Of a DNA stretch of 64,000 bases, positions 1-7,697 are shown piece after piece. Every line of letters begins with the position of its first letter. Position 1 is the stretch's first letter. The notes beneath the pieces were generated by a model. The model worked only from the letters and a program-made list of their open reading frames with translations, did not search any database and was not told the DNA's origin. The position numbers and the translations under genes are program-made. Location: NCBI RefSeq assembly GCF_001747085.1, contig NZ_MDJD01000043.1:62001-126000 (forward strand). Direction: 5' to 3'. This stretch comes from Flavivirga aquatica. Its GTDB lineage: Bacteria > Bacteroidota > Bacteroidia > Flavobacteriales > Flavobacteriaceae.

Positions 1-592
1 TAATTTCGCCGTCCCATTTATCTAGCGAAGTTGGGTTTTCAGGAATATCAAATAAAGTCATAGCTACAGGGTCATGAACACCTTCTCCATATGGTTTGCA
101 ACCTACTACAGGGAGTGCCATGAGTTGTAGTTTGTCTGTTTTTGTAAAATGTCCTACTTGCAGGCGGTGTGCTGCCATTAAGTCGGTTATAAAATGTGAT
201 TTCCAGTGTTCATCATCTTCATAAGTTCCAGGGTTTTCTAACCATGAAATTTTACCATCTTCTGGTCTGCACCAAAACATACAATTTCCATAGTTATGTG
301 AAATTACTAAATCTTGAGTTCCATTTCCTGTAACATCTCCAACTTCTATGGCTACAGGTAATGGGAAGTCGGCTATTTCTCGTTTTTCCCAAGATGGATT
401 TTCGTACCATACGACTTTGCCTACTGCTAATCCAGAAGTTACAATGTCTAATTTTCCGTTCCCATTAATGTCTACAGCTTCTATCCAATAACCATCATCT
501 TGCTTATCTGCAAGAGTTACTTTTGTAAAAAAAGGTATTTTGATTTCGCCATCATTTAAATAACTTAATACGTCTTTTGGCTCGTTACTCAT
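1..592 (-). CDS. FG-GAP/VCBS-type beta-propeller protein (3' part outside window)
   Basis: An open frame starts at an ATG at 592-590 (MSNEPKDVLSYLND) and runs without a stop to base 1, giving about 197 residues of the N-terminal part. It contains two calcium-binding FG-GAP/VCBS type motifs, DINGNGKLDIV and DVTGNGTQDLV, each followed by a W-x-E-N-P blade element, which indicates a beta-propeller. There is no signal peptide at this start. It is the last visible gene of a minus-strand operon that begins with the GMC dehydrogenase, 35 bp after the small subunit gene. The propeller with repeated W.ENP is reminiscent of the propeller part of fungal aldos-2-ulose dehydratase, which would fit a sugar-oxidation operon, but that link is an inference from memory. 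The C-terminal half is needed to settle it. Confidence 0.75.
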   Translation of the reverse strand, partial: MSNEPKDVLSYLNDGEIKIPFFTKVTLADKQDDGYWIEAVDINGNGKLDIVTSGLAVGKVVWYENPSWEKREIADFPLPVAIEVGDVTGNGTQDLVISHNYGNCMFWCRPEDGKISWLENPGTYEDDEHWKSHFITDLMAAHRLQVGHFTKTDKLQLMALPVVGCKPYGEGVHDPVAMTLFDIPENPTSLDKWDGEI

Positions 593-627
593 AGTGTTGT
601 TGTATTGTTTAATTGTGTTAAACTCTT

Positions 628-1107
628 TTATACTTTTGAAATTTGAGGGGCATCTATCCATGTAGCGTAGCCTGGAGCTTTTGCTCCTGGGGGATGAGAG
701 CCAATAGTTGGCCATAGAAGACCTTCTGTATAAGCTATTGCGGATACCACGAAAGTTTCGTCCTTTTCATACGCTCCGTAGGTCTCTCTCCAGATATTGG
801 GAAGTTGATACCAATTACCAATGAACCACATTTTAATAATATTTCTGGTAATTGGCCCTAATTTATCATTACTTAATAATTGAATTCGTATTTGTTTTTC
901 GAGCTCGGTTTCATTGCCATTAGCATTTGTTTTTGCTAAAGTAAAAGCATCTAAAACTTCAACCATATTAGATTCTCCAATAACATCGATAATTGTACTA
1001 TAATAGGCTTCTAATTGGCCTGTTCCTTGTAATTCGTAGGAAGAAAAATCGGTAAGTACAACAGATAAGTCTAAAAAAACATTTAAATTTTCTTGATAAG
1101 TTTCCAT
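628..1107 (-). CDS. small subunit of a GMC-type dehydrogenase (FAD-SLDH / gluconate dehydrogenase subunit 3-like)
   Basis: This 159-residue protein has an N-terminal helix-rich part (FLDLSVVLTDFSSYELQGTG) and a C-terminal W/P/G-rich tail (GLLWPTIGSHPPGAKAPGY). That pattern resembles the small subunits of membrane FAD sorbitol dehydrogenases and FAD glucose dehydrogenases (PF12318 type). In those enzymes the small subunit is needed for maturation or export of the catalytic subunit and usually carries a Tat signal; none is visible here. It lies between the ferritin-like gene (21 bp upstream) and the propeller gene (35 bp downstream), and the GMC flavoprotein heads the same operon, so it is the expected partner. 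The assignment rests on the tail motif, operon context and length. Confidence 0.6.
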   Translation of the reverse strand: METYQENLNVFLDLSVVLTDFSSYELQGTGQLEAYYSTIIDVIGESNMVEVLDAFTLAKTNANGNETELEKQIRIQLLSNDKLGPITRNIIKMWFIGNWYQLPNIWRETYGAYEKDETFVVSAIAYTEGLLWPTIGSHPPGAKAPGYATWIDAPQISKV

Positions 1108-1128
1108 AATAATTAAGCCTTTTTGTGA

Positions 1129-2241
1129 TTATGATATTGCATCAATTTCAAAAGTTGGTGCGCCAGTGTTTTCATTGTCGTCTGAAATAGGATTTCTCAT
1201 TAATTGATAAGACATTTCTTTAATACGAAACATACCTCCAACAGCACTAATGAGTTGATCAGGTTGACCATTTAATGCTATTGTTAATTGTTCCAGAAAG
1301 TTTTTATAGAAGATATTGAAGTCCATAGCAGCAGTTTTTAATTCTGAACCTTCTGGATAATCTGTAATACGTGGATTACTTTGTATAGGATATACAGAAT
1401 CCCAATCTATGGCAAGTGGTCCTCCACTTGGAGCATTTGGCTCGTCCCCTTCGTGGTAATATTGACCAAGTTTTATTTGTTGAAATCTATAATAATGAGA
1501 AAGTTCTCCTTCGTAATCAAAAATACCACCGTCGTGACCTTCTCCTTGTTCAGAAATTAATCGAATTGCAGCTAATGCATCTTCTTCGTTATATATAGGA
1601 ATGATTTCGCCTCCGCCAGAATAATAATATTCTGGTGTTATTTGTTTGCTAGGGTCACCAGTAAATACGTTTTCTTCTCCCAATTCTTGGGTTAGTTTTG
1701 TGATACCATCACCAATTGCTCTATAAAATTCTCCAATACTATAAAAATGTAGCTCATCGCCATCTGCAGATTTAAAAGCTGGAATTAATAATTTTCTAGA
1801 CCTTTTTGTGTTGGTAAGTCCAAAGCTGTGTTTTGAACCTCCTTTTAGGGAATCGGTGGGTAGAGGAGGGCGTTCAATATTTAAAAAAGTATCAATGGTT
1901 TCTTCTGAAAATTTACCTAAACCTACTTTAAAATCGGTTTCTCCATTGGGTAAATATGTAGGGTATGATGGAACAAAGCCTTCTCCTGTAAGGTCAGGAA
2001 TTCCTCCTATAGCATTCATAAGGTTTGCAGCTAAGGTTAAATGGAGCATCTCTTCTACAACAACAACTCGTATTAAATCATAGACATCTTTGTTAGTACC
2101 TGGATGTATAGAATACATAGCTGTAAGATATGGGGGGATAGTTGCATGTTCTAGTTGTATAGCGGTATATAGATAAAATTTTAGATCATCTACTGTTTCT
2201 ATTGGATGTAAATGTTCTGTTTCTACTTGGTGTAATTGCAT
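1129..2241 (-). CDS. ferritin-like domain protein (VioB/RebD-type, PF12902-like)
   Basis: This is a 370-residue protein. Residues 20-80 carry the signature of the ferritin-like domain found in iminophenyl-pyruvate dimer synthases: AIQLEHATIPPYL (E31, H32), then VVVEEMLHLTLAANL (E63, E64, H67) and NAIGGIP. These Glu and His residues could form a di-iron or other metal site in a four-helix bundle. The rest has no domain I recognise. No signal peptide is seen. It starts 14 bp after the GMC flavoprotein and precedes the small subunit by 21 bp, so the three are very likely co-transcribed. A role in oxidative chemistry on the product of the GMC enzyme, or in metal handling, is possible but inferred. 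Confidence 0.75.
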   Translation of the reverse strand: MQLHQVETEHLHPIETVDDLKFYLYTAIQLEHATIPPYLTAMYSIHPGTNKDVYDLIRVVVVEEMLHLTLAANLMNAIGGIPDLTGEGFVPSYPTYLPNGETDFKVGLGKFSEETIDTFLNIERPPLPTDSLKGGSKHSFGLTNTKRSRKLLIPAFKSADGDELHFYSIGEFYRAIGDGITKLTQELGEENVFTGDPSKQITPEYYYSGGGEIIPIYNEEDALAAIRLISEQGEGHDGGIFDYEGELSHYYRFQQIKLGQYYHEGDEPNAPSGGPLAIDWDSVYPIQSNPRITDYPEGSELKTAAMDFNIFYKNFLEQLTIALNGQPDQLISAVGGMFRIKEMSYQLMRNPISDDNENTGAPTFEIDAIS

Positions 2242-2255
2242 TTTATTGTAATGTT

Positions 2256-4199
2256 TTAAAGTTGTTTACTTGTTTGTTTTGAGGCTTGTAATTCTTTCAA
2301 ATCATTAACCATGGCATCAATACTTTTAAAACAAAGAGCTGCCATTGTTAATGTTGTGTTAGATGAGCCTATAGTAGGCATGCTTCCTGCTCCTACAAGG
2401 TATAAGTTTGAGTGATCCCAAGATTTTTGATTAGCATCTACCACGGAATTACTGGGGTCTGTTCCCATGACATGGGTTCCTGCTAGATGGTTTCCTCCTC
2501 TAATGGCATAACCTTCTCCTTTATATTCTACATATCCATAATCTTCGGTGCTGTATGTTGAATAATCTTCGGCTCCTAACCTTTGAAAAATTTGTCTTGA
2601 CATTTGGCGAGCGAAAGCTATTCCTTTCATGGTGTATTCTGGAAGATGCATAGTGACTATTGGTCTTGGATTGCCTAGTCTATCAACGTATTTGGGGTCT
2701 ACAGTTATCCTATTACTAGGTTCTGGCATCATTTCGACCATATTAGCTAGCAAGAGTTGTTTAGAGATTTGGTGGACTAATTCATTACGTAGTTCTTTAC
2801 CGAATTTGTTTTTATTATCTACTATATCTTCGAGATTTGTATTTGGAGAGCCTGTTGCCCAACCCCAACCGTCATTATGTATGTCAACAGCGAAAGCAGC
2901 TTGTTCTTTTCTGAAATCTCCATTTCTAATATCACTGATTCCTGAGGTACAGATAGTGCCTCTTGTTGTTCCTGCTACTTCTGGTAAGAGCGCCCAAGTT
3001 AATATATATGGATGATCCATAAGATTCCGTCCCATAAGATCACTACTACCATTAAGACCAGAAGCTAGCATGAGTCTTGCATTCTCTACAGCATTTGCAG
3101 CAAGGATAAATAAGTTTGCAGTTATGGTACCTGTTGTGTGCTTTTCAGAATTTATATCTTCATAGGATTTATAGACAATAGCAGATACCTTTTGAGTAAC
3201 TGGGTCGATAACAACTCTAGATGCAACAGTTTGTGGTAGAATATCTACCCCTCCATTTTCTAATGCTTTGGCTAGTGTTTTACGAGCATCGTATTTTGCT
3301 TGTACAGGACAAATTGGTGTGCAATTGTTATTCCCTTGGCAGCGTTCTCCTTCTTCTGCTTGGTGTTCACTAACGGCACCAACAGGTTTAAAAAGCTCTC
3401 CATTATTGAATTTTTTATAGTCATTATTGGGTATACCATTTCTTCCTTGTGGAAAAGTGCGTATTTTTAATGTTTTGGTTTCTCCTGCAACATTAATTTC
3501 TGTTCCGTCAAGATCTTTGGCAACGCATTGATCTAAATATGAAGGAGGCATTTCTAGCATAGGGAATACGTAATCATCTTCATATGCTTTTTCATTAGAA
3601 AAAGTTTGAGAAGATACATCACCAGAAACTCCCATTTCAAATTCTGCTTTTCTGTAATAGGGCATTAAGTCTTCATATTCCATGGGCCAATCCAGACCAT
3701 GACCATATCTGGTAAGAATATTGAAATCCTCAGGAAGCATTCTAGGTGTTTTTGATTCGAAATGCATAGTCGTTCCGCCTACTACTCTGGAGTAAGTAAA
3801 ATCACTTATAAAAGGGCCGTTTTGAACCAAATAACTGTCTGTATTTGGTTTTCCTGGTTCAAGTTTTTTTACATCAACGCTTCTTGGCATTGGAGCGTTA
3901 GGATTTCTTTTGTAAGGAGCATTGTTGTCTTTGGATACGGCAGAGTAAAATTGATTTATGTACTTTTCGTAACCCGAGATAGTAAGATCTTTACCTGGAC
4001 CTGCTTCAAGAATAAGGACACTATATCCTTTTTGACTTAATTCTTTTGCAACTATGGATCCACTGATCCCTGAACCTACAATAACAGCATCATATTCTTT
4101 GTTTAATGCGGTTTTGTGGTCTACAACTTTTTGTTTGTGACGCATATTGTATATATGTTGGTTATTAGCTTCATTAAAATTAGTAAGAATTTTCTTCAT
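2256..4199 (-). CDS. GMC-family FAD dehydrogenase with probable iron-sulfur cysteine motif
   Basis: This 647-residue flavoprotein probably oxidises a sugar or polyol hydroxyl. Visible features are the Rossmann FAD motif GSGISGSIVAKEL (residues 42-54) followed by the ribose-binding acidic residue in LILEAG, the GMC motif VVGGTTMHFES (139-149), and the C-terminal catalytic pair H571 (GGNHLAGTHVMG) and N614 (GSSNTTLTMAA). Between them is a C-x5-C-x3-C motif (C287, C293, C297 in GNNNCTPICP). It closely resembles the cysteine cluster of FAD glucose dehydrogenase alpha subunits that binds a [3Fe-4S] centre for direct electron transfer. The start at 4199 has no Tat signal. A tentative hairpin overlaps the leader just upstream. 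It is the first gene of the operon with the ferritin-like and small-subunit genes. It could be glucose, sorbitol or pyranose-2 specific; the substrate is not readable. Confidence 0.85.
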   Translation of the reverse strand: MKKILTNFNEANNQHIYNMRHKQKVVDHKTALNKEYDAVIVGSGISGSIVAKELSQKGYSVLILEAGPGKDLTISGYEKYINQFYSAVSKDNNAPYKRNPNAPMPRSVDVKKLEPGKPNTDSYLVQNGPFISDFTYSRVVGGTTMHFESKTPRMLPEDFNILTRYGHGLDWPMEYEDLMPYYRKAEFEMGVSGDVSSQTFSNEKAYEDDYVFPMLEMPPSYLDQCVAKDLDGTEINVAGETKTLKIRTFPQGRNGIPNNDYKKFNNGELFKPVGAVSEHQAEEGERCQGNNNCTPICPVQAKYDARKTLAKALENGGVDILPQTVASRVVIDPVTQKVSAIVYKSYEDINSEKHTTGTITANLFILAANAVENARLMLASGLNGSSDLMGRNLMDHPYILTWALLPEVAGTTRGTICTSGISDIRNGDFRKEQAAFAVDIHNDGWGWATGSPNTNLEDIVDNKNKFGKELRNELVHQISKQLLLANMVEMMPEPSNRITVDPKYVDRLGNPRPIVTMHLPEYTMKGIAFARQMSRQIFQRLGAEDYSTYSTEDYGYVEYKGEGYAIRGGNHLAGTHVMGTDPSNSVVDANQKSWDHSNLYLVGAGSMPTIGSSNTTLTMAALCFKSIDAMVNDLKELQASKQTSKQL

Positions 4200-4202
4200 A
4201 AC

Positions 4203-4238
4203 AAGAAGAAAATTCTTTTTAATGTATTGAATTCTTCT
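4203..4238 (-). promoter_or_regulatory. inverted repeat in the leader of the GMC operon
   Basis: AAGAAGAA (4203-4210) is complementary to TTCTTCTT (4231-4238), with partial AATTC pairing inside the stem. The repeat ends 3 bp from the GMC start codon, so in the mRNA it would form a hairpin directly before the AUG. It could control translation, but AT-rich sequence makes such repeats fairly common. Confidence 0.3.
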
Positions 4239-4731
4239 TAATTAGTGAATAATTAAAATTGGGTATTTATAAATGAATATTTGACGGGGTTTTTGATAAA
4301 TTTTTGAAAAAAATTAAAAGGAGAGGGGTATGTCTTAATTTCAGAAGATGAAATTAAGAGCTGGCTAGACTTTACTTTTAAAAATGAAATTTTAAGGACA
4401 TCGTCTGTTTTTATTAGGACAGATTACTGATAAAGAATTTTGATGTTTACCTAGTAATATTAATAATTTGAAAGTAAGTACTTTACTACATTAATTTGTG
4501 CTGTGGGTACATTTACAGGAAATGTTTTTGAGTTGAGAGGTTTAGTAAGTATATGGAATACTGAAAAATTCGCTAATATTTATTTTTACTCTAATACTTT
4601 ATATAAATATTGAAGTATGATTTTTCCTAGAGGATATAAGGTGAAATGTTGTTCCTTAACAAAAAAGCTTTTTTATTTTTAAATTCTGTGATTGATAGGC
4701 TTTGCTGTATCATATTAAATTCATAATCTAC
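4239..4731. other. non-coding stretch upstream of the GMC operon
   Basis: No convincing gene is seen. The stretch contains a perfect 9-bp inverted repeat, CTTAATTTC (4334-4342) and GAAATTAAG (4350-4358), with a 7-base loop, and a self-complementary AAAAAAGCTTTTTT near 4662-4675 that may help stop transcription from the TPR gene ending at 4732. A clear TAnnTTTG element for the GMC operon was not found. Confidence 0.4.
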
Positions 4732-5586
4732 TTATAAACCGTTCTTAGATAATAGTTTTTTCAAAACCTTTTTAGCCTTGCTATAATTATAGTTTTTTTC
4801 ATCTTTGAGAATTAACATTAATTGTTCTTTAGCTTTCGGGGTATTCGATTTTTTAATATATAATAGAGCTTTATACCAATACGCTCTAGAATAATCAATA
4901 GTGCTACTTTGTTCTAATTGGTCAAAATATTTTAATGCCTCTTGATAATTTCCTAGTTCTAAATGTGAAATTCCCGTGTAAGAAACAACATATGGGTGAG
5001 TTTTAAAATTGCCAAGATTTTTTTGTTGCTCTAAAAATTGGATAAAGATGGAAATAGCATCATCATATTTTTGATCTTCAAATAATAATTCTCCTTTAGA
5101 CAATAATAGGTTTGTATGGCCTTGTACAATTAAAGAAGGAAGTGCATCCCAATCCTTATAATCATTATATAAATTCTGAGGTTCTTGGTTTCCTGTAAAT
5201 CTAATAGTTAAAAAAATAAGCAGTACGGCAGCGACTATACTTGCATAGTAAACTAGCTTATTTTTTATCGTCTTTTGTTTTGGGTCTGTTCTTTCAAAAT
5301 ATTGTTTGGCAGATTCTTCAATGGTTTTTTTAGCTTCAATAAATTCTGAACTATTGCGATATAATTTAATTTTAGAAACCTCTTCTTTTTCATATATATC
5401 AGGATTTATTTCTCTTTCTATATCATTGCTTATAGCTGATTTGAGTAACTTATTAATAGCGACTTCTTTTTTTAGCAAATCATTTGATTTCATCTTTTCT
5501 TCAAAAAGGAGTATATCATTTTTACCCATTACTCCTCGTAGATAATCATCTATCTGGTTATATGTTTCTTCGTTAAATTCCATCAT
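4732..5586 (-). CDS. membrane TPR protein, probable anti-sigma factor of the adjacent ECF sigma
   Basis: This is a 284-residue protein. The N-terminal cytoplasmic part (IDDYLRGVMGKNDILLFEEK) looks like the start of many Bacteroidota anti-sigma factors, which have a Y.ldG.l...E...FE pattern. A single membrane helix follows at about residues 111-130 (LVYYASIVAAVLLIFLTI). A C-terminal tetratricopeptide region then includes GELLFEDQKYDDAISIF and GNYQEALKYFDQLE and should lie in the periplasm. Its start overlaps the sigma factor stop by 14 bp (ATGATGG against the NNDGI stop), the usual translational coupling of sigma/anti-sigma pairs. The anti-sigma role is inferred from order, topology and N-terminal pattern; zinc-binding HxxxCxxC is absent. 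Periplasmic TPRs could sense an envelope ligand or be cut by the neighbouring proteases. Confidence 0.65.
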   Translation of the reverse strand: MMEFNEETYNQIDDYLRGVMGKNDILLFEEKMKSNDLLKKEVAINKLLKSAISNDIEREINPDIYEKEEVSKIKLYRNSSEFIEAKKTIEESAKQYFERTDPKQKTIKNKLVYYASIVAAVLLIFLTIRFTGNQEPQNLYNDYKDWDALPSLIVQGHTNLLLSKGELLFEDQKYDDAISIFIQFLEQQKNLGNFKTHPYVVSYTGISHLELGNYQEALKYFDQLEQSSTIDYSRAYWYKALLYIKKSNTPKAKEQLMLILKDEKNYNYSKAKKVLKKLLSKNGL

Positions 5587-6145
5587 TATTCGTCTTTATC
5601 TTATTAAATCGTGCATCGGATTTTATTATTTTTAAAAGTTTCCTTCTGCATTTAAAAATTCTTTGTCTGGCGGTATTTATATTGGCATATAATAACTCTT
5701 TTATTATGTCTTCATAGGAAACATCATTAAAAAAAAGAGAAAGAATCTCTTTGCAATTTTCAGACAAGAGATTAAACTTTTCCCTATATAATTCCATTTG
5801 TTCTTGCTCTAACATAAATATTGCAAAATTTACTTCTTTATCTACTAGTGTTTCTACTCGCTGATTCATTACCCTTTTTTTTTGTAGTTCTAGCTCTCTT
5901 CTCCACATATTTCTACTAATTGTAAATAAATAGGCTTCAAAACAGATGATTTTTAATCTTCTTTGTCGAACTCCTACTATAATATATAATAATGATTCTT
6001 GAAAAATGTCTTTAGCCTGATCTAGAGTCCCTTGATTTTGACTAACAAACTTCAATGTTTTCGGAAAAAAACGTTCATATATTTCAGAAATAATCTTATT
6101 ATCTTGTTCTAACAAAGCACTTATAAATTGCTCACTCGTATTCAT
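5573..6145 (-). CDS. ECF-type RNA polymerase sigma factor
   Basis: The frame is open up to 6301, but the N-terminal 52 residues are low-complexity Y/F-rich. The likely start is the ATG at 6145 (MNTSEQFISALLEQDN), giving 190 residues. Region 2 is visible as IYERFFPKTLKFVSQNQGT followed by AKDIFQESLLYI, and region 4 as LSENCKEILSLFFNDVSYED with the helix-turn-helix ending in RIFKCRRKLLKII. This is the usual length and order of an extracytoplasmic-function sigma factor. It is divergent from the lipoprotein subtilisin and overlaps the putative anti-sigma gene by 14 bp. A TAnnTTTG element lies at 6190-6197 and a perfect palindrome at 6167-6180, between that element and the start codon. Confidence 0.88.
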   Translation of the reverse strand: MNTSEQFISALLEQDNKIISEIYERFFPKTLKFVSQNQGTLDQAKDIFQESLLYIIVGVRQRRLKIICFEAYLFTISRNMWRRELELQKKRVMNQRVETLVDKEVNFAIFMLEQEQMELYREKFNLLSENCKEILSLFFNDVSYEDIIKELLYANINTARQRIFKCRRKLLKIIKSDARFNKIKTNNDGI

Positions 6146-6166
6146 TGATTTTTCGATGGTGTTATA

Positions 6167-6180
6167 ATACACATGTGTAT
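6167..6180. promoter_or_regulatory. 14-bp perfect palindrome, candidate operator for the sigma gene
   Basis: ATACACATGTGTAT is a perfect palindrome. It lies 9 bp downstream of the TAGATTTG element (on the minus strand) and 21 bp upstream of the sigma factor ATG, roughly where transcription would start. Binding by a dimeric repressor there would block the sigma promoter. Confidence 0.4.
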
Positions 6181-6189
6181 ATATGCTTA

Positions 6190-6197
6190 CAAATCTA
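6190..6197 (-). promoter_or_regulatory. -7 element TAGATTTG of the ECF sigma gene
   Basis: Read on the minus strand the sequence is TAGATTTG, an exact match to the Bacteroidota TAnnTTTG consensus, 44 bp upstream of the chosen start at 6145. No clear -33 TTTG is visible. Its position supports a start downstream of it rather than at 6301. Confidence 0.4.
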
Positions 6198-6329
6198 AAA
6201 AAATATAAGTGCGAAAAATATAAATAATAAGACAGTTTTTTCTTTAGTTCGTAAAATTGACATATAGAATTTGGGTAATAAATAATTAATTTATATACCA
6301 TTATATAAATAATATTAAAACCTGTTTAT

Positions 6330-7589
6330 ATGAAAAGTATTAAATTCTTTGTTAAACTTATTACGTTATTCTTTTTTATTATAAGTTGTAGTGAGGGTGA
6401 AGATGATCAAATTTTTTTAAAAAAAGAGGTATCTTCTTCAAAAGCTGTTTATGCAAAGGGAAAGAGTATAAAGTATCCAGAAAAATTAGATAATGAGCTA
6501 ATTATAGCATATAAAAAAGATATAGCAGAAGCGTATAAAAAATCTTTAAGAGTAAAATACGAGATAACTAGTTACAAAACATGTAATTGTAATAATACGC
6601 GTATAGAAAAATGGGTGTTCCCATCTGGAATTGATGTTGAAGGAAGAAAAGATGATATTGTGCAAGAAGGTGGTGTAGAAGGGGTAGATTATCAGTTTAT
6701 TTATCCTAATCAAAATACAACACCATCTAATACTATCATTAATCAATCAAATCGATTTATAGCTTCTTTTATCAAGCCTATTGGAGAGAGACTTGTGACG
6801 GTAGCAATAATAGATACAGGGATTAATCTTACATCATTAGGGCAAATACAACCTTTTTTATACAACAATACTCCTAATATGTCTTCATGTATTAAAGAGG
6901 TATCAGGATGGGATTTTGTAAATCATGATAATAATATATTTGATGATAATGGTCATGGAACTATTGTGACTAATATTATTATGAATAAACTAAAAAATGA
7001 AGGTATTGATAATTATCAAATACTCCCTGTAAAAGCGTTTAACAAATTTGGAGTGGGGACCACCTTTGATATTCTATGTAGTTATTTATATGTGATTAGC
7101 AAACCTGAAGTTTCTATTATTAATATGAGTTTTGGTTGGTACAAACACCCTAGTGACTTGCTTTCTATATTTATTTTAGAAAATTCACAAATCTTGCATC
7201 TTACTTCTGCAGGAAATGATGATAATAATAATGATGATTTGGAGCATTTTCCGTCATCAATTATTCATGAAAATATACTCTCTATAGGAAGTTATTATAA
7301 GAGTAATAATGATATAGTTAAATCTAAATTCTCTAATTATGGTAAATGTAGTGTTGATTTTTTATCGAATGGAGATCGTATTCCTTTTTATAACCATGCT
7401 ACTAATACTACTTATTTTGTAAGTGGGACATCTTATGCAACTCCATATGTGACAGCTTATGCTATGAAGTATTTTTTAAAGGGGCATAAAACCCCATCAC
7501 AGATACTTAATCAATTAGCTATTAATACTCGGGTTTTTAATTCGACGAATTTATTTCCAGTGGTATATAAAAATAGAATTATAAAATAG
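6330..7589 (+). CDS. lipoprotein S8 (subtilisin-type) serine protease
   Basis: This 419-residue protein has a lipoprotein signal peptide ending in FIISC (lipid-modified C20), so it is predicted to be anchored in the envelope. The subtilisin triad is complete: D162 in VTVAIIDTG, H209 in DDNGHGTIV and S368 in VSGTSYATP, with oxyanion N296 in TSAGND. A 130-residue N-terminal region with CNCNN and IEKWVFPSG precedes the catalytic domain and may act as a propeptide or inhibitor. It is divergent from the sigma/anti-sigma pair and followed after 108 bp by the TPR-CHAT protease in the same direction. Its pairing with CHAT suggests that one protease activates the other or that both act on one substrate. 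This is inference. Confidence 0.88.
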   Translation: MKSIKFFVKLITLFFFIISCSEGEDDQIFLKKEVSSSKAVYAKGKSIKYPEKLDNELIIAYKKDIAEAYKKSLRVKYEITSYKTCNCNNTRIEKWVFPSGIDVEGRKDDIVQEGGVEGVDYQFIYPNQNTTPSNTIINQSNRFIASFIKPIGERLVTVAIIDTGINLTSLGQIQPFLYNNTPNMSSCIKEVSGWDFVNHDNNIFDDNGHGTIVTNIIMNKLKNEGIDNYQILPVKAFNKFGVGTTFDILCSYLYVISKPEVSIINMSFGWYKHPSDLLSIFILENSQILHLTSAGNDDNNNDDLEHFPSSIIHENILSIGSYYKSNNDIVKSKFSNYGKCSVDFLSNGDRIPFYNHATNTTYFVSGTSYATPYVTAYAMKYFLKGHKTPSQILNQLAINTRVFNSTNLFPVVYKNRIIK

Positions 7590-7697
7590 TTTGTATGCAT
7601 ATGTTTTTAAGAAAAGTTATTTTAAACGATCTATGAATAGCTTTTTTAACTCCTATTAAAAGTTATACTTTTAGGTGGTCTCTAAGAATCATTTATA

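Noticed and set aside
4334-4436. Possible small coding remnant in the GMC upstream region
   Set aside because: One frame is open for about 35 codons without a start codon or any family resemblance; treated as non-coding.
6146-6301. N-terminal extension of the sigma factor to 6301
   Set aside because: The 52 extra residues are Y/F-rich and unlike sigma factors, and the -7 element at 6190-6197 lies inside them, so the start at 6145 is preferred.
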